A stretch of DNA of 64,000 nt. It comes from Couchioplanes caeruleus (GTDB lineage: Bacteria > Actinomycetota > Actinomycetes > Mycobacteriales > Micromonosporaceae). Location: assembly GCF_023499255.1 (NCBI RefSeq), contig NZ_CP092183.1:2673501-2737500 (forward strand), read 5' to 3'. Below the pieces are notes generated by a model, which was not told the DNA's origin, searched no databases, and saw only the letters and a list, made by a program, of their open reading frames with translations. The translations under genes were made by a program, and so were the position numbers. Position 1 is the stretch's first letter, and each line of letters begins with the position of its first letter. This document shows positions 8,062-16,125 of the stretch, in pieces.

Positions 8062-9509
8062 GACGCCGCCGCCAGCCGCGCCGCCGCGGCCCGGTCCGGC
8101 TTGCGGGACCGGCCCGCCAGCGGCACCTCGGCGACGACGACCGCGTCGGGCCGTGCCGACCCCATCCGGTCCAGGGGTACGCGCAGAGCGGCGCGCACCG
8201 CCTCCGCCGGCACCCCGGCGGCCGGCTGCACCACGGCGACCACCCGCTCGTCGCCGTCACCGGCCGGCACGCCCACGATGACGGCCAGGTCGACGCCCGG
8301 CACGTGCAGCGCCGGCTCGTACAGGCCGGGATAGATGTTCTCGGCGCCGCGCAGGATCATGTCCTTGCGGCGGCCGCCCAGCACCACCGACGCCCCCTGC
8401 ACCCGGCCGACGTCCCCGGTCTCGATCCACTCGGTGCGGTCGGCGCCGAGACAGCGGTCGGCTGCGTTCGGCCCGGCGAGCAGCAACTGCCCGTCCGCCG
8501 CGGTCCGCGCCCGTACGCCGGGGAGCAGATCGCCGACCAGGTCACCCGTACCGGTGAAGGCGCTCTTGGCGGTGGACTCGACCGCGGCGGCGGGGAAGAC
8601 CTCGGTGAGCGCGTACACGCCCCACGCCTCGTCCGCGCCGGCGCGGCGGACCCGGGCGAGCAGCTCCGCGCTGACCGGCGCCGAGCCGCTGTAGACCCGG
8701 CCGGTGAAGCGCATGTCCGCTGCCAGTGCGGCCCGCAGCTGCGGCGGCGTCAGGTACGTCGCCTGCGGGACGAGCCGGGCCGCCTGCCGCACGAGCCGTC
8801 GCGGCGCCCGGGCCGGCAGCGCCACCGCCGCGCCCGCCGCGAGGGAGGGGACGAGCACGAAGAACGTCCCGCCCAGCACGGCCCGCTCCGGCACCGGGCG
8901 GACCAGGTCGTGCACCGCGCGCATCCCGGCCGTCAGGCTCGCCCGGGTGTGCACCACCGCCCGCGGCCGGCTCGTCGTCCCCGAGGTGAAGACGATCACC
9001 GCGTCGCCGTCGCCGTCGTACCCACGCGGCCGCGGACCGGGCGCGAGGGGCAGCGCGGGCGCGGTGCCGGGCAGGCGTCGGCCGACGGTCACCGTGGGCG
9101 CCAGCGCCGCCAGCTCCGGCAACGCCAGGTGGGCGCGGCGGGCCAGCGGCGCCGCCCACCCCGCGACGGCCTGCGCCGCCGCGTCGGCCACCACGAGCCG
9201 TGGCCGGGCGGCGCCGAGCCGGGCCAGCAGCACGTCCGGGCCGGCGGTCGGGTCCAGCACCGCGACGCGCAGACCCAGGTGGTACGCCGCCAGCAGCACG
9301 GCCAGCGACCGCGGGCCGGGGCGTACGGCCACCCCGAGCGTGTCACCGGGAACGAGGCCGCGCGCGTGCAGAGCCGCGGCGTAACCGGTGGTCAGGCGGG
9401 ACAGGTCGGCACGGGTGGCGCGCACGACCGGCCGCCCGGTGCGCCCGCAGCCCAGGACCGCCGGGCGCGGGTCGTCGTCGCGCAGGCTCGCCAGCAGATC
9501 ACCCAGCAT
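8058..9509 (-). CDS. AMP-dependent ligase, OleC-like beta-lactone synthetase candidate
   Basis: ANL-superfamily adenylating enzyme of 483 residues. The phosphate-binding loop reads FTSGTTSRPRAVVHT (residues about 174-188), the adenine-region TE is at 302-303 in YALTEVFPAA, the ribose-binding Asp in ETGD at 363-366, the hinge in GGRRKDMI at 379-386, and the C-terminal catalytic Lys in SRKPDR near 470. The TEVFPAA segment resembles the TEALPV-type motif of OleC proteins. Beside an OleA-like thiolase and OleD-like SDR, a role in closing a 3-hydroxy acid to a beta-lactone is a reasonable inference; plain acyl-CoA or acyl-AMP formation is the alternative. Its ATG overlaps the GT2 stop by one base. 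Confidence 0.86.
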   Translation of the reverse strand: MLGDLLASLRDDDPRPAVLGCGRTGRPVVRATRADLSRLTTGYAAALHARGLVPGDTLGVAVRPGPRSLAVLLAAYHLGLRVAVLDPTAGPDVLLARLGAARPRLVVADAAAQAVAGWAAPLARRAHLALPELAALAPTVTVGRRLPGTAPALPLAPGPRPRGYDGDGDAVIVFTSGTTSRPRAVVHTRASLTAGMRAVHDLVRPVPERAVLGGTFFVLVPSLAAGAAVALPARAPRRLVRQAARLVPQATYLTPPQLRAALAADMRFTGRVYSGSAPVSAELLARVRRAGADEAWGVYALTEVFPAAAVESTAKSAFTGTGDLVGDLLPGVRARTAADGQLLLAGPNAADRCLGADRTEWIETGDVGRVQGASVVLGGRRKDMILRGAENIYPGLYEPALHVPGVDLAVIVGVPAGDGDERVVAVVQPAAGVPAEAVRAALRVPLDRMGSARPDAVVVAEVPLAGRSRKPDRAAAARLAAAS

Positions 9510-10240
9510 CAGCGCGGGTCCGCCGTCAGCGGGCCGCTGCCGCGGCCGAGATACCACTTCGCCGTGCCGGTTATCCCGTACGCGGCCAGCCGCCGGGTCG
9601 AGTTCTCCACGACCATCGTGCGGCTGTGCCGGATGGCCGGGGTGGTCCGGCGTACGCGGTTGAGGAAGGCGCGGTCGGTCGGCGACGGCCGCCGGGGCAT
9701 CCCGCCGCACGCCTCGTACAGCTCCGCGGTGATGGCCATGTTGTTGCCCGCGTGCATCCGGTACGGCGCCTTGTACCCGCTCCCGCGGTGGGCCGGGCGC
9801 AGCCTGCCGAACGCGGCGGCGACGGCCACGAGCCCGCGGAAGAACGCCCGCCCCAGCGGCCCGTGCTCGTCGCGGCGCGCCGTGATCCGCCCGCACACCA
9901 GCCCGCCGCCGGCGGTCAGCCCGGCCCGCGCCGCCGCCACCCAGCCCGGCCGGGGCAGGCAGTCGGCGTCCGTACGCGCCAGCAGCCGCGCGCCGTGCGC
10001 GATCGCGTACCGGAAACCGGTGTCGACGGCACAGCCGACGCCCTTCTCGATCTCCACCAGGACGTGGACCGGGAACGGCGCCCGGAACGCCCGCGCGATG
10101 TCCGCGGTGCCGTCGGTCGAACCGTTGTCCACGACCAGCAGCTCGAAGCCGGTGTCGGTCTGCGCGGCCAGCGCGTCGAGCGTCTGCCGGATCCGCGCCG
10201 CCTCGTCGTACGCCGGCACGATCACCCACAGGTCCGTCAC
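9509..10240 (-). CDS. Family 2 glycosyltransferase
   Basis: A 243-residue GT2 enzyme, paralogous to the product encoded at 7327-8061. It has VIVPAYDEA, VVDNGSTDGTADIAR and the ARTDADCLPRPGW metal-binding site, then GNNMAITAELYEACGG matching the GHNLAITAALYERCGG segment of the paralogue. No membrane helix is evident. It is the second gene of the operon; its GTG overlaps the thiolase stop by 4 bp and its stop overlaps the ligase start as TGATG. Having two related GT2s around the ligase argues that glycosylation is integral to the pathway. Substrate unknown. Confidence 0.88.
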   Translation of the reverse strand: MTDLWVIVPAYDEAARIRQTLDALAAQTDTGFELLVVDNGSTDGTADIARAFRAPFPVHVLVEIEKGVGCAVDTGFRYAIAHGARLLARTDADCLPRPGWVAAARAGLTAGGGLVCGRITARRDEHGPLGRAFFRGLVAVAAAFGRLRPAHRGSGYKAPYRMHAGNNMAITAELYEACGGMPRRPSPTDRAFLNRVRRTTPAIRHSRTMVVENSTRRLAAYGITGTAKWYLGRGSGPLTADPR

Positions 10241-11247
10241 GAGACCTCCCAGACCATGGTCATCAGGCTGACGCCGCCGCCGAGCCCCACGAACAGCACC
10301 CGGTCACCGGGATCGAGGCCCGGCCGGACCCGGTCCAGCTGCACGCCGAGCGTGGCGCTGGCCACGTTGCCCAGCTCGGGCAGGGTGAGCTCGAGCTTGC
10401 CGGCCGGCACCCCGGCCACCTCCACGAAACGCTGCAGGTACGGCACGGTCACCTGGTGCACCAGCACCTTGGCGTAGTCGTCCCAGCCGAACCCCGTGCG
10501 GTACGCGACCCGCTCGAGCAGCCCGAGCCCGATCTTCTCGAAGACGCCCCGCAGCTTGTGCCCGTTGCCGGTGAAATAGGTGTGCTCGTCGCCGCGCGGG
10601 TGCCGCGAGCCGCCGCCGAAGATGCCGCCGACCGCCCAGTGCTCCGAATACGTCTCGCTGTCGACGTCCACGATGCCGCCGGCCTCCACCGGCTCCACCA
10701 GCACCGCGGCCCCCGCGTCGCCGAACGTGTACCCCGCGAACGCGGTGCGGGCCTGCGCCATGCCGTCCAGCCGCGGCCGCATCGAGCGGGTGGGCGTCTC
10801 GCCGGTCACCACCAGCGCCCGCCGTGCCCGGCCCGCCAGGATCATCGAGCGGGCCAGGTCGATGCCGTTGAGGAAGCTGTTGCAGGCGTTCGTCACGTCG
10901 AGGGCGTGCGCCCGGCTGCCCAGGGCCGCCTGGACGACGTGCGCCGTGGCCGGTTCCACCATGTCGCGGGTGGCCGAGGCGTACAGCAGCAGGTCGATGT
11001 CGAGGGCGTCCAGGTCGGCGTCGGCGAGGACCCGCCGCGCGGCGGTGATGGCCAGGTCGGAGGCGTACTCGTCGTCGGCGGCGACCCGCCGCCGGTCGAT
11101 GCCGGTCGTCTGCGCGAAGGTCCCCGCGGGCAGCGGGAGGCCGCTCGCGGCGGCGACCCGCGCCTGCAGGTCGGCGGTGGTCACCTCCCGGCCGGGCAGG
11201 GAACTCGCCACCGCGGTGATGCCCACGCGGGCAACGGTCAAGGTCAT
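10237..11247 (-). CDS. Thiolase-superfamily KAS III-like enzyme, OleA-like
   Basis: A 336-residue condensing enzyme and first gene of the operon. The active-site cysteine is C122 (TNACNSFLNGID), with H264 (VLVHQVTVPYLQ) and N294 (ELGNVASATLGV), the C-H-N triad. An additional Glu98 in the motif MVEPATA lies 24 residues before the cysteine, where OleA of Xanthomonas carries the glutamate base used for non-decarboxylative Claisen condensation (E117/C143 as I recall). The Cys-His and Cys-Asn spacings (142 and 172 residues) equal those I recall for OleA (C143, H285, N315). I therefore favour head-to-head acyl-CoA condensation over FabH-type chain initiation. C-terminal GLGGGVSLMTMVWE is typical of the family. 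ATG start. Confidence 0.88.
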   Translation of the reverse strand: MTLTVARVGITAVASSLPGREVTTADLQARVAAASGLPLPAGTFAQTTGIDRRRVAADDEYASDLAITAARRVLADADLDALDIDLLLYASATRDMVEPATAHVVQAALGSRAHALDVTNACNSFLNGIDLARSMILAGRARRALVVTGETPTRSMRPRLDGMAQARTAFAGYTFGDAGAAVLVEPVEAGGIVDVDSETYSEHWAVGGIFGGGSRHPRGDEHTYFTGNGHKLRGVFEKIGLGLLERVAYRTGFGWDDYAKVLVHQVTVPYLQRFVEVAGVPAGKLELTLPELGNVASATLGVQLDRVRPGLDPGDRVLFVGLGGGVSLMTMVWEVS

Positions 11248-11283
11248 GGGCGCCAGCCTGCATCATGGCCGGCGTCCCCGGCG

Positions 11284-11305
11284 TGAGTAGAACGGCTCAT
11301 TCTCA
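11284..11305. promoter_or_regulatory. Imperfect inverted repeat between thiolase operon and antiporter gene
   Basis: Outer arms TGAG (11284-11287) and CTCA (11302-11305) pair, with partial pairing inside. It lies 37 bp upstream of the first gene of the minus-strand thiolase operon and 86 bp upstream of the antiporter start, in a divergent intergenic region of 143 bp. It could be an operator, but the symmetry is incomplete and no regulator gene is adjacent. Confidence 0.25.
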
Positions 11306-11390
11306 CCCGGCCCCGCGGACTCAGGACACCGCGAGGGCGTGGGTGGCGCCACAGGCGAGACCGGCGCCGATGTCTCTAAGCTCTTCTTTC

Positions 11391-12965
11391 ATGGAGAGCA
11401 TCGTCGACACGGTCGTGGTCGTGGCCATCTCGGTGCTCGGTGCCGCCCTGGCGCGGCGGCTGGGCTTCATCGCGCCGCTGGTGCTGCTCGTCGCCGGGCT
11501 GGGACTGTCGTACGTGCCGGGCATCCCCGAGGTGCACATCGAGCCGGAGCTCGTGCTCATCGGCATCCTGCCGCCGCTGCTGTACGTGGCGGCGCTGCAG
11601 ACCAACCTGGTCGCGTTCCGCCGCGCCCTGCGGCCCATCCTGCTGCTCGCGGTCGTGCTCGTGGTGCTCACCGCGTTCGCGGTCGGCTTCGTGCTGCACG
11701 CGCTGCTGCCCGACGTGCCGCTGGCGGCCTGCGTGGCGCTGGGCGCGGTGGTGGCGCCGCCCGACGCCGTGTCCGCCACGGCCATCGCCCGGCGCATCGG
11801 GCTGCCCCGGCGGGTGGTCACCATCCTCGAGGGCGAGAGCCTGCTCAACGACGCGACCGCGCTGGTGCTCGTCCGGGTCGGGGTCGGCGCGCTGCTCGGC
11901 TCCGCCGTCGGGTTCTGGGAGATCGCCGGGGAGGTCGCGCTCAAGGCCGGCGGCGGCGTGCTGTTCGGCCTCGCCTTCGCGGTCGGCGCCGCCTGGCTGC
12001 ACAAACGCATCACCGACCCGCTGCTCGACGACGCCGTGTCGCTGCTGACACCGTTCGTCGTGGTCATCGTCGCCGAGGAGGCGAAGACGTCGAGCATCGT
12101 CGCCGTCGTGGTGACCGGGCTCTACCTGGGGCACCGCATCCCGTACCTGCTGTCGGCGACCTCTCGGCTGCAGATGGACGCGGTGTGGCGGCTCATCACG
12201 TTCCTGCTCGAGGGCGTGGTGTTCCTCCTCGTCGGCCTTCAGCTGCGTGAGCTGATCGGCAACATCGAGACCAGCATGGCCACCACCGTACGGGTCACCC
12301 TGGCCGTCTTCGTCACCCTCGTCGCCGTCCGGTTCGTGTGGATGTACCCGGCGACGTACCTGGCCCGGCTCATCCCCCGGATCCGCTCCCGGGAGGAACG
12401 CCCGCCGGCCACCGTGCCCACGGTGATCGCCTGGGCCGGCATGCGCGGCGTGGTGACGCTCGCCGCGGCGCTGACCCTGCCCCCGGCCGGCGAGGTGACG
12501 AGCGGCGGCTACCCGCGCGAGCTGTTCGTGTTCGTCGCCTTCGCGATCATCGTGCTGACCCTGCTGGTGCAGGGCACCACGCTGCCGGTGCTGGCCCGCC
12601 GGCTCGGGGTGAGCGAGGACACCAGCGCCGAGGACGCGCTCGCCGAGGCCAGCGTCCAGCACGCCGCCAGCCGCGCGGCCCGGGAACGGCTGGAGGCCAG
12701 CGCGCAGGGGGCGCCCGCCTCGGTGGTCGAACGGCTGCGCGCGCTCACCGACAGCCGCTCCAACGGGGCGTGGGAGCGGCTGGGCAACCAGGAGCAGGAA
12801 ACCCCCTCGGCTGCGTACGGCCGGCTGCGCCGGGAGATGATTACCGCCGAGCGGCACGTCTTCAAGATCGCCCGCAACGAGGGGCGGATCCCCGAGGAGG
12901 TGCTCAACCGCGCCCAGCGCGAGCTCGACCTGGAAGAGTCCCAACTGCACCGGAGTGACGATTGA
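11391..12965 (+). CDS. Na+/H+ antiporter, CPA1 (NhaP/NHE-like)
   Basis: A 524-residue polytopic protein with about twelve TM segments and a cytosolic tail of about 100 residues. ALGAVVAPPDAVSATAIARR carries the conserved ion-site region, and LEGESLLNDATALVLVR is the ND-containing helix of CPA1 exchangers. AWAGMRGVVTLAAAL near residue 350 is the R-G element typical of NhaP/NHE. It exchanges Na+ or K+ for protons at the plasma membrane. I chose the ATG at 11391, which starts directly on the first hydrophobic helix; an ATG at 11370 in the same frame is possible and neither has a good ribosome site. The next gene begins inside its stop codon. Confidence 0.9.
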   Translation: MESIVDTVVVVAISVLGAALARRLGFIAPLVLLVAGLGLSYVPGIPEVHIEPELVLIGILPPLLYVAALQTNLVAFRRALRPILLLAVVLVVLTAFAVGFVLHALLPDVPLAACVALGAVVAPPDAVSATAIARRIGLPRRVVTILEGESLLNDATALVLVRVGVGALLGSAVGFWEIAGEVALKAGGGVLFGLAFAVGAAWLHKRITDPLLDDAVSLLTPFVVVIVAEEAKTSSIVAVVVTGLYLGHRIPYLLSATSRLQMDAVWRLITFLLEGVVFLLVGLQLRELIGNIETSMATTVRVTLAVFVTLVAVRFVWMYPATYLARLIPRIRSREERPPATVPTVIAWAGMRGVVTLAAALTLPPAGEVTSGGYPRELFVFVAFAIIVLTLLVQGTTLPVLARRLGVSEDTSAEDALAEASVQHAASRAARERLEASAQGAPASVVERLRALTDSRSNGAWERLGNQEQETPSAAYGRLRREMITAERHVFKIARNEGRIPEEVLNRAQRELDLEESQLHRSDD

Positions 12966-13228
12966 CCTGCCAGCACCTGAAGGAAGCGACCGAGCCGACG
13001 CCGCAGGCGCCGTACGACGGCGGCTGCCCCGAATGCGTCGCGGGCGGCTTCGAGGACTGGGTGCACCTGCGCCTGTGCCTGAACTGCGGCCACGTGGCCT
13101 GCTGCGACTCCTCGCCCCGGCGGCACATGTCGCGGCACCACGACGAGACCGGGCACCCGGTGATGCGCTCGTACGAGCCGGGTGAGAACTGGCGATGGTG
13201 CTTCGTCGACGAACTGCTGGGGGCCTAG
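12962..13228 (+). CDS. Small UBP-type zinc-finger protein
   Basis: An 88-residue protein, almost all of it one zinc finger of the UBP type (the fold that binds ubiquitin C-termini in eukaryotes). Ligand candidates are C3, H5, two in CPEC, those in CLNCGHVACC, and two or three histidines in RRHMSRHHDETGHPV. The start is an unusual TTG overlapping the antiporter stop as TTGA; GGAG 7-10 nt upstream supports it. Bacteria lack ubiquitin, so the ligand is unknown. Translational coupling to the antiporter suggests a cytosolic partner or regulator of the transporter, perhaps through its C-terminal tail. That is inference. Confidence 0.85.
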   Translation: MTCQHLKEATEPTPQAPYDGGCPECVAGGFEDWVHLRLCLNCGHVACCDSSPRRHMSRHHDETGHPVMRSYEPGENWRWCFVDELLGA

Positions 13229-14143
13229 ATGCGCACCCTGTTCGTGGGAGCGGGCGCCACCGGCGGCTACTTCGGCGGCCGTCTCGCCCAGGCCGGCCGC
13301 GATGTCACCTTCCTCGTCCGCCCCCGCCGCGCCGCCGAGCTCGCCGCCCGCGGCCTGCGCATCCACGCCCCCGGCGGCGAGACCGTGATCCCGGCCCGCA
13401 CGGTCACCGCGGACGAGCTCGACGAACCGTACGACGTGGTCGTCCTCGCGGTGAAGAGCTACCACCTGCAGCAGGCCCTCGCCGACGCCGGCCCCGCGGT
13501 GGGCACCGGCACGGTGATCGTGCCGCTGCTCAACGGCATGCGCCACATCGACACCCTGGTCGGCCACTTCGGCGCCGACCGCGTGTACGGCGGCGTCTGC
13601 ATGATCGCCGGCACCCTCACCGACGAGGGCGACGTGGTCCAGCTGACCGGCCTGCACCGCCTCCTGTACGGCCCCCTCGACGGCACCCGCGACGACCGGC
13701 TCACGTCGGTCGCCGAGGCGCTGTCGGGCGCGGAGTTCGAGTCGCAGCCGTCCACGGAGATCGTCCAGGAGATGTGGGAGAAATGGGTCTTCCTGGCCAG
13801 CCTCGGCGTGGTGACGACCCTGATGCGGGCGACGGTCGGCGACATCACGGCGGCACCGGGCGGCATCGCGTTCGCCTCGGCGGTCGCTGACGAGGCCATC
13901 GCGATCGCCTCGGCGGCAGGCCACCCTCCCCGCGAGGCGGCGATCGGCTTCCTGCGCGCGTCGATCACGGCCCGGGACGTGCCGGCCACCTCGTCGATGT
14001 ACCGCGACATGGCGGCAGGAGGCCCGGTGGAGGCCGACGCGATCGTGGGAGACCTGGTCGCCCACGCCGAGCACCACAAAGTGCCGGCGCCGTTGATCTC
14101 AGCAGCCTGGACCAACCTCTCGATCTACGCCGCGAACCGATAG
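13229..14143 (+). CDS. Ketopantoate reductase family (ApbA/PanE) oxidoreductase
   Basis: A 304-residue NADPH-dependent reductase. GAGATGGYFGGRLAQAG (residues 7-23) is the Rossmann loop, VLAVKSYHLQQAL contains the catalytic lysine region, and LLNGMRHID the conserved Asn-Gly. The C-terminal helical domain includes the EMWEKWVFLASLG segment common to PanE-type proteins and SSMYRDMAAGGPVEADAI, which matches the substrate-binding S-x-x-x-D-x-x-x-G-x-x-x-E pattern. Its ATG follows the zinc-finger stop with no gap, so it is probably in the antiporter operon. Whether it makes pantoate or reduces another 2-keto acid cannot be decided; no other pantothenate gene is nearby. Confidence 0.85.
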   Translation: MRTLFVGAGATGGYFGGRLAQAGRDVTFLVRPRRAAELAARGLRIHAPGGETVIPARTVTADELDEPYDVVVLAVKSYHLQQALADAGPAVGTGTVIVPLLNGMRHIDTLVGHFGADRVYGGVCMIAGTLTDEGDVVQLTGLHRLLYGPLDGTRDDRLTSVAEALSGAEFESQPSTEIVQEMWEKWVFLASLGVVTTLMRATVGDITAAPGGIAFASAVADEAIAIASAAGHPPREAAIGFLRASITARDVPATSSMYRDMAAGGPVEADAIVGDLVAHAEHHKVPAPLISAAWTNLSIYAANR

Positions 14144-14159
14144 GGCCACCGAGGGCACG

Positions 14160-15005
14160 TCAGTCTGCTTGGGGCAGTCCCATGCCGCGCTCCATCGCTT
14201 GAACGAAGGCCTGTCGTCGCTCCGCGGAGGCGGGCCAGCCGGTGGCGTTCGGCACCGTCATCGAGTGATAGAGGAGGTCGGCCTGCTTGCCCGGCCACCG
14301 GTCGGCCAACTCCGACAGGCGGGTGTGCCCAATGGTGCGGGCGACATCTTCACCGAGAATGCGGGCTGCCGCCACTGAGTCGTCCATGTCCTCTTGCAGG
14401 AGAACACGTTGACCTTGGTCGCTGTCGAAGAGGTGGGCGGCCACTGCCGGTGACTTCGCGTACCAGTAGAGAGCCGTCGCGATGTCCGAAGCGTCTTTGT
14501 ACTCGCCGTAGGCGCTGCGGTCGAGCCACGCCACCAGTTTCAGTGCCGCGTAGCCGGCGACCGTGGGGATCCGGATAGTGGTGCCGCCGGGAAGAGGGAG
14601 CGCAAGAGAGGCGTCGAAGACCTCTGTGAAGCCCCACACGCTCATCGGCTCCCGCCGGGTGGCAGGTATGACCGTCCCCGGTGGTTGCTCCACAGGGCCG
14701 AAAGGCATGAGATCAGCCGGGACCCCCGCCACGCTGTAGCGAATCCCGGTGTTCCCGGCTGTCGGGAGCTCTTCCGTCAGCTCGTCGTAGGCTTCCCAGT
14801 TCGCGATTGCCAGCCCGAGATCGACATCGACTGTGGTGCGTAGCTCGAACTCGTGTCCCAGAGCCCGCTGCAAGATGTCGCGGCAGTTCGCCCCGACGAG
14901 AAGCAGGTCGTCGGGGCGTAGCTGTGTCGATCTCACCAAGAGCTCGGTCACCACCGTGTCGGCCAGGTACAGGAGGCTCGGCTCACATGCCGTCAGGTCT
15001 AGCAC
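14160..15005 (-). CDS. AbiEii/AbiGii-family nucleotidyltransferase toxin
   Basis: A 281-residue protein of the type IV toxin-antitoxin nucleotidyltransferase family. LLLVGANCRDILQRALGHEF followed by TTVDVDLGLAI gives the G-x-x-x-R/C-D and D-x-D metal-site pattern, and AALKLVAWLDRSAYGEYKD is the conserved helical region with the catalytic lysine. I chose the GTG at 15005 because GGAGGG lies 6 nt upstream; a GTG at 15035 in the same frame lacks a ribosome site. It overlaps the antitoxin gene end by 23 bp, so the pair is coupled. Codons are visibly less GC-biased than in neighbours, suggesting acquisition. Confidence 0.85.
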   Translation of the reverse strand: MLDLTACEPSLLYLADTVVTELLVRSTQLRPDDLLLVGANCRDILQRALGHEFELRTTVDVDLGLAIANWEAYDELTEELPTAGNTGIRYSVAGVPADLMPFGPVEQPPGTVIPATRREPMSVWGFTEVFDASLALPLPGGTTIRIPTVAGYAALKLVAWLDRSAYGEYKDASDIATALYWYAKSPAVAAHLFDSDQGQRVLLQEDMDDSVAAARILGEDVARTIGHTRLSELADRWPGKQADLLYHSMTVPNATGWPASAERRQAFVQAMERGMGLPQAD

Positions 15006-16044
15006 AACGGGCCCTCCATGCCTTTGCCGCTTCACGGAGGCGGGCGTCCCCGGTGCTGAGGAGATCGGCGTAGACGAGGGGCCAAGGGGCGTTGCTCGTC
15101 AACGGTGGGCGCTCCTCGGTATGGGGCGGCGTCCAGAACTTATGGCGGACGAAGATGTTCGGCGTACGGTCGGGGCTGGAGCTCCACCGATTCGCGATGG
15201 CCATCCGGCGATTCAGATCCAATGTGTCGATGTAGATCGTGAGAGTCGCCGGGCGCGCAACAATGGTGCCCTCGGCGGATTCCCCGCTGAGGTAGACCGA
15301 CTGTTCGAGAGGCGGTTGGCGAAGGGGTGCGGAGATGTCGCCGTGATATCGAGCGATGTCGAGGCGCCTGCTCAGGCCGGTGGGATACGCAGCGGCCCAG
15401 TAATCAAGGAGGTCGTCCCCGCGTATCAGCCGGCCGGTTGTCGGCGTGAGGAACCCCGCCCGTTCCAGCTGAGCCAGCGCATCATGTGCTTGTCCTATGG
15501 AGACACCCGAGGCGTCGGCGATGGCGCGGACCGTTGCGGCTCTCAGCTCAGGCCACGTCAGAAGGGCCAGGATGACTTGGGAACGGCGAGGACTGAATAT
15601 GTTCGCCGGCTGGTGCGGCGTCGTGCCCGCATCATGATCCGCCAAGTCCCGGGCATTCGTCTCCGTGCGACCTCGGACATCGACGAGCACGTCGCCAAAG
15701 GTGATGAAGGCATTTCCCAAGCGGTCGATGAACTGAATGCCGGCGTCACGAAAGGCGGTGGCGCTTCGTCGGCTGATGCGATCGCTGATGAGGAGTAGGG
15801 GGAACGGCAGAGCAGAGCGGACGTGGTGGAGCAGACTTGACAAAGTCATCGAATGCTTCGCTACAACTGCATATTGTGCATCGGTGACCCCACGTGACAG
15901 GGTGGCGACCGCATCGATGCCGGCATCCGGTGGGATGGTCTCGTCTCCGGGACTCCATGCCCTCGTCCTGAGGGTGATGCCCAGCTCGCGGAGGCGCTCC
16001 TCTGCCGTCCCTATGAGGTTTTCCGTGGCGTTCGCGCTGCTCAC
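14983..16044 (-). CDS. AbiEi-family antitoxin / transcriptional regulator
   Basis: A 353-residue protein matching the larger AbiEi class. An N-terminal alpha/beta region contains RRSATAFRDAGIQFIDRLGN and VLVDVRGR, conserved in this group. A central winged helix (ATVRAIADASGVSIGQAHDA, then LERAGFLTP, residues about 165-205) would bind DNA. DLLDYWAAAYPTGLSRRLDI and a C-terminal beta-rich region follow. It starts at a GTG with only a weak ribosome site. An inverted-repeat operator candidate 38 bp upstream is consistent with autorepression, as known for AbiE systems. It should neutralise the downstream nucleotidyltransferase; the pair could act in phage defence or as an addiction module. Codon use is atypical for this chromosome. 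Confidence 0.85.
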   Translation of the reverse strand: MSSANATENLIGTAEERLRELGITLRTRAWSPGDETIPPDAGIDAVATLSRGVTDAQYAVVAKHSMTLSSLLHHVRSALPFPLLLISDRISRRSATAFRDAGIQFIDRLGNAFITFGDVLVDVRGRTETNARDLADHDAGTTPHQPANIFSPRRSQVILALLTWPELRAATVRAIADASGVSIGQAHDALAQLERAGFLTPTTGRLIRGDDLLDYWAAAYPTGLSRRLDIARYHGDISAPLRQPPLEQSVYLSGESAEGTIVARPATLTIYIDTLDLNRRMAIANRWSSSPDRTPNIFVRHKFWTPPHTEERPPLTSNAPWPLVYADLLSTGDARLREAAKAWRARCARPDGM

Positions 16045-16081
16045 CTGCTTCGGCTCGGGAAGGTGTTCGGTTCTCCTATCC

Positions 16082-16115
16082 GTTCAGCATAACTGAACAA
16101 CGACGATGACTGAAC
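16082..16115. promoter_or_regulatory. Candidate operator of the AbiE-type operon (three CTGAAC half-sites)
   Basis: GTTCAG (16082-16087) and CTGAAC (16093-16098) form a perfect inverted repeat around CATAA, and another CTGAAC lies at 16110-16115, 17 bp on. The site sits 38-71 bp upstream of the antitoxin GTG in a locally AT-rich stretch that also must hold its promoter. AbiEi antitoxins are known to bind inverted repeats in their own promoter, so autoregulation is a natural reading. The patatin gene ends 10 bp beyond, on the same strand. Confidence 0.6.
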
Positions 16116-16125
16116 ATCCTGCTTT

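Noticed and set aside
10237..11247. FabH housekeeping fatty-acid initiation enzyme.
   Set aside because: No fatty-acid genes adjoin; the EPATA glutamate and the ligase/SDR context fit OleA better, though the call remains inference.
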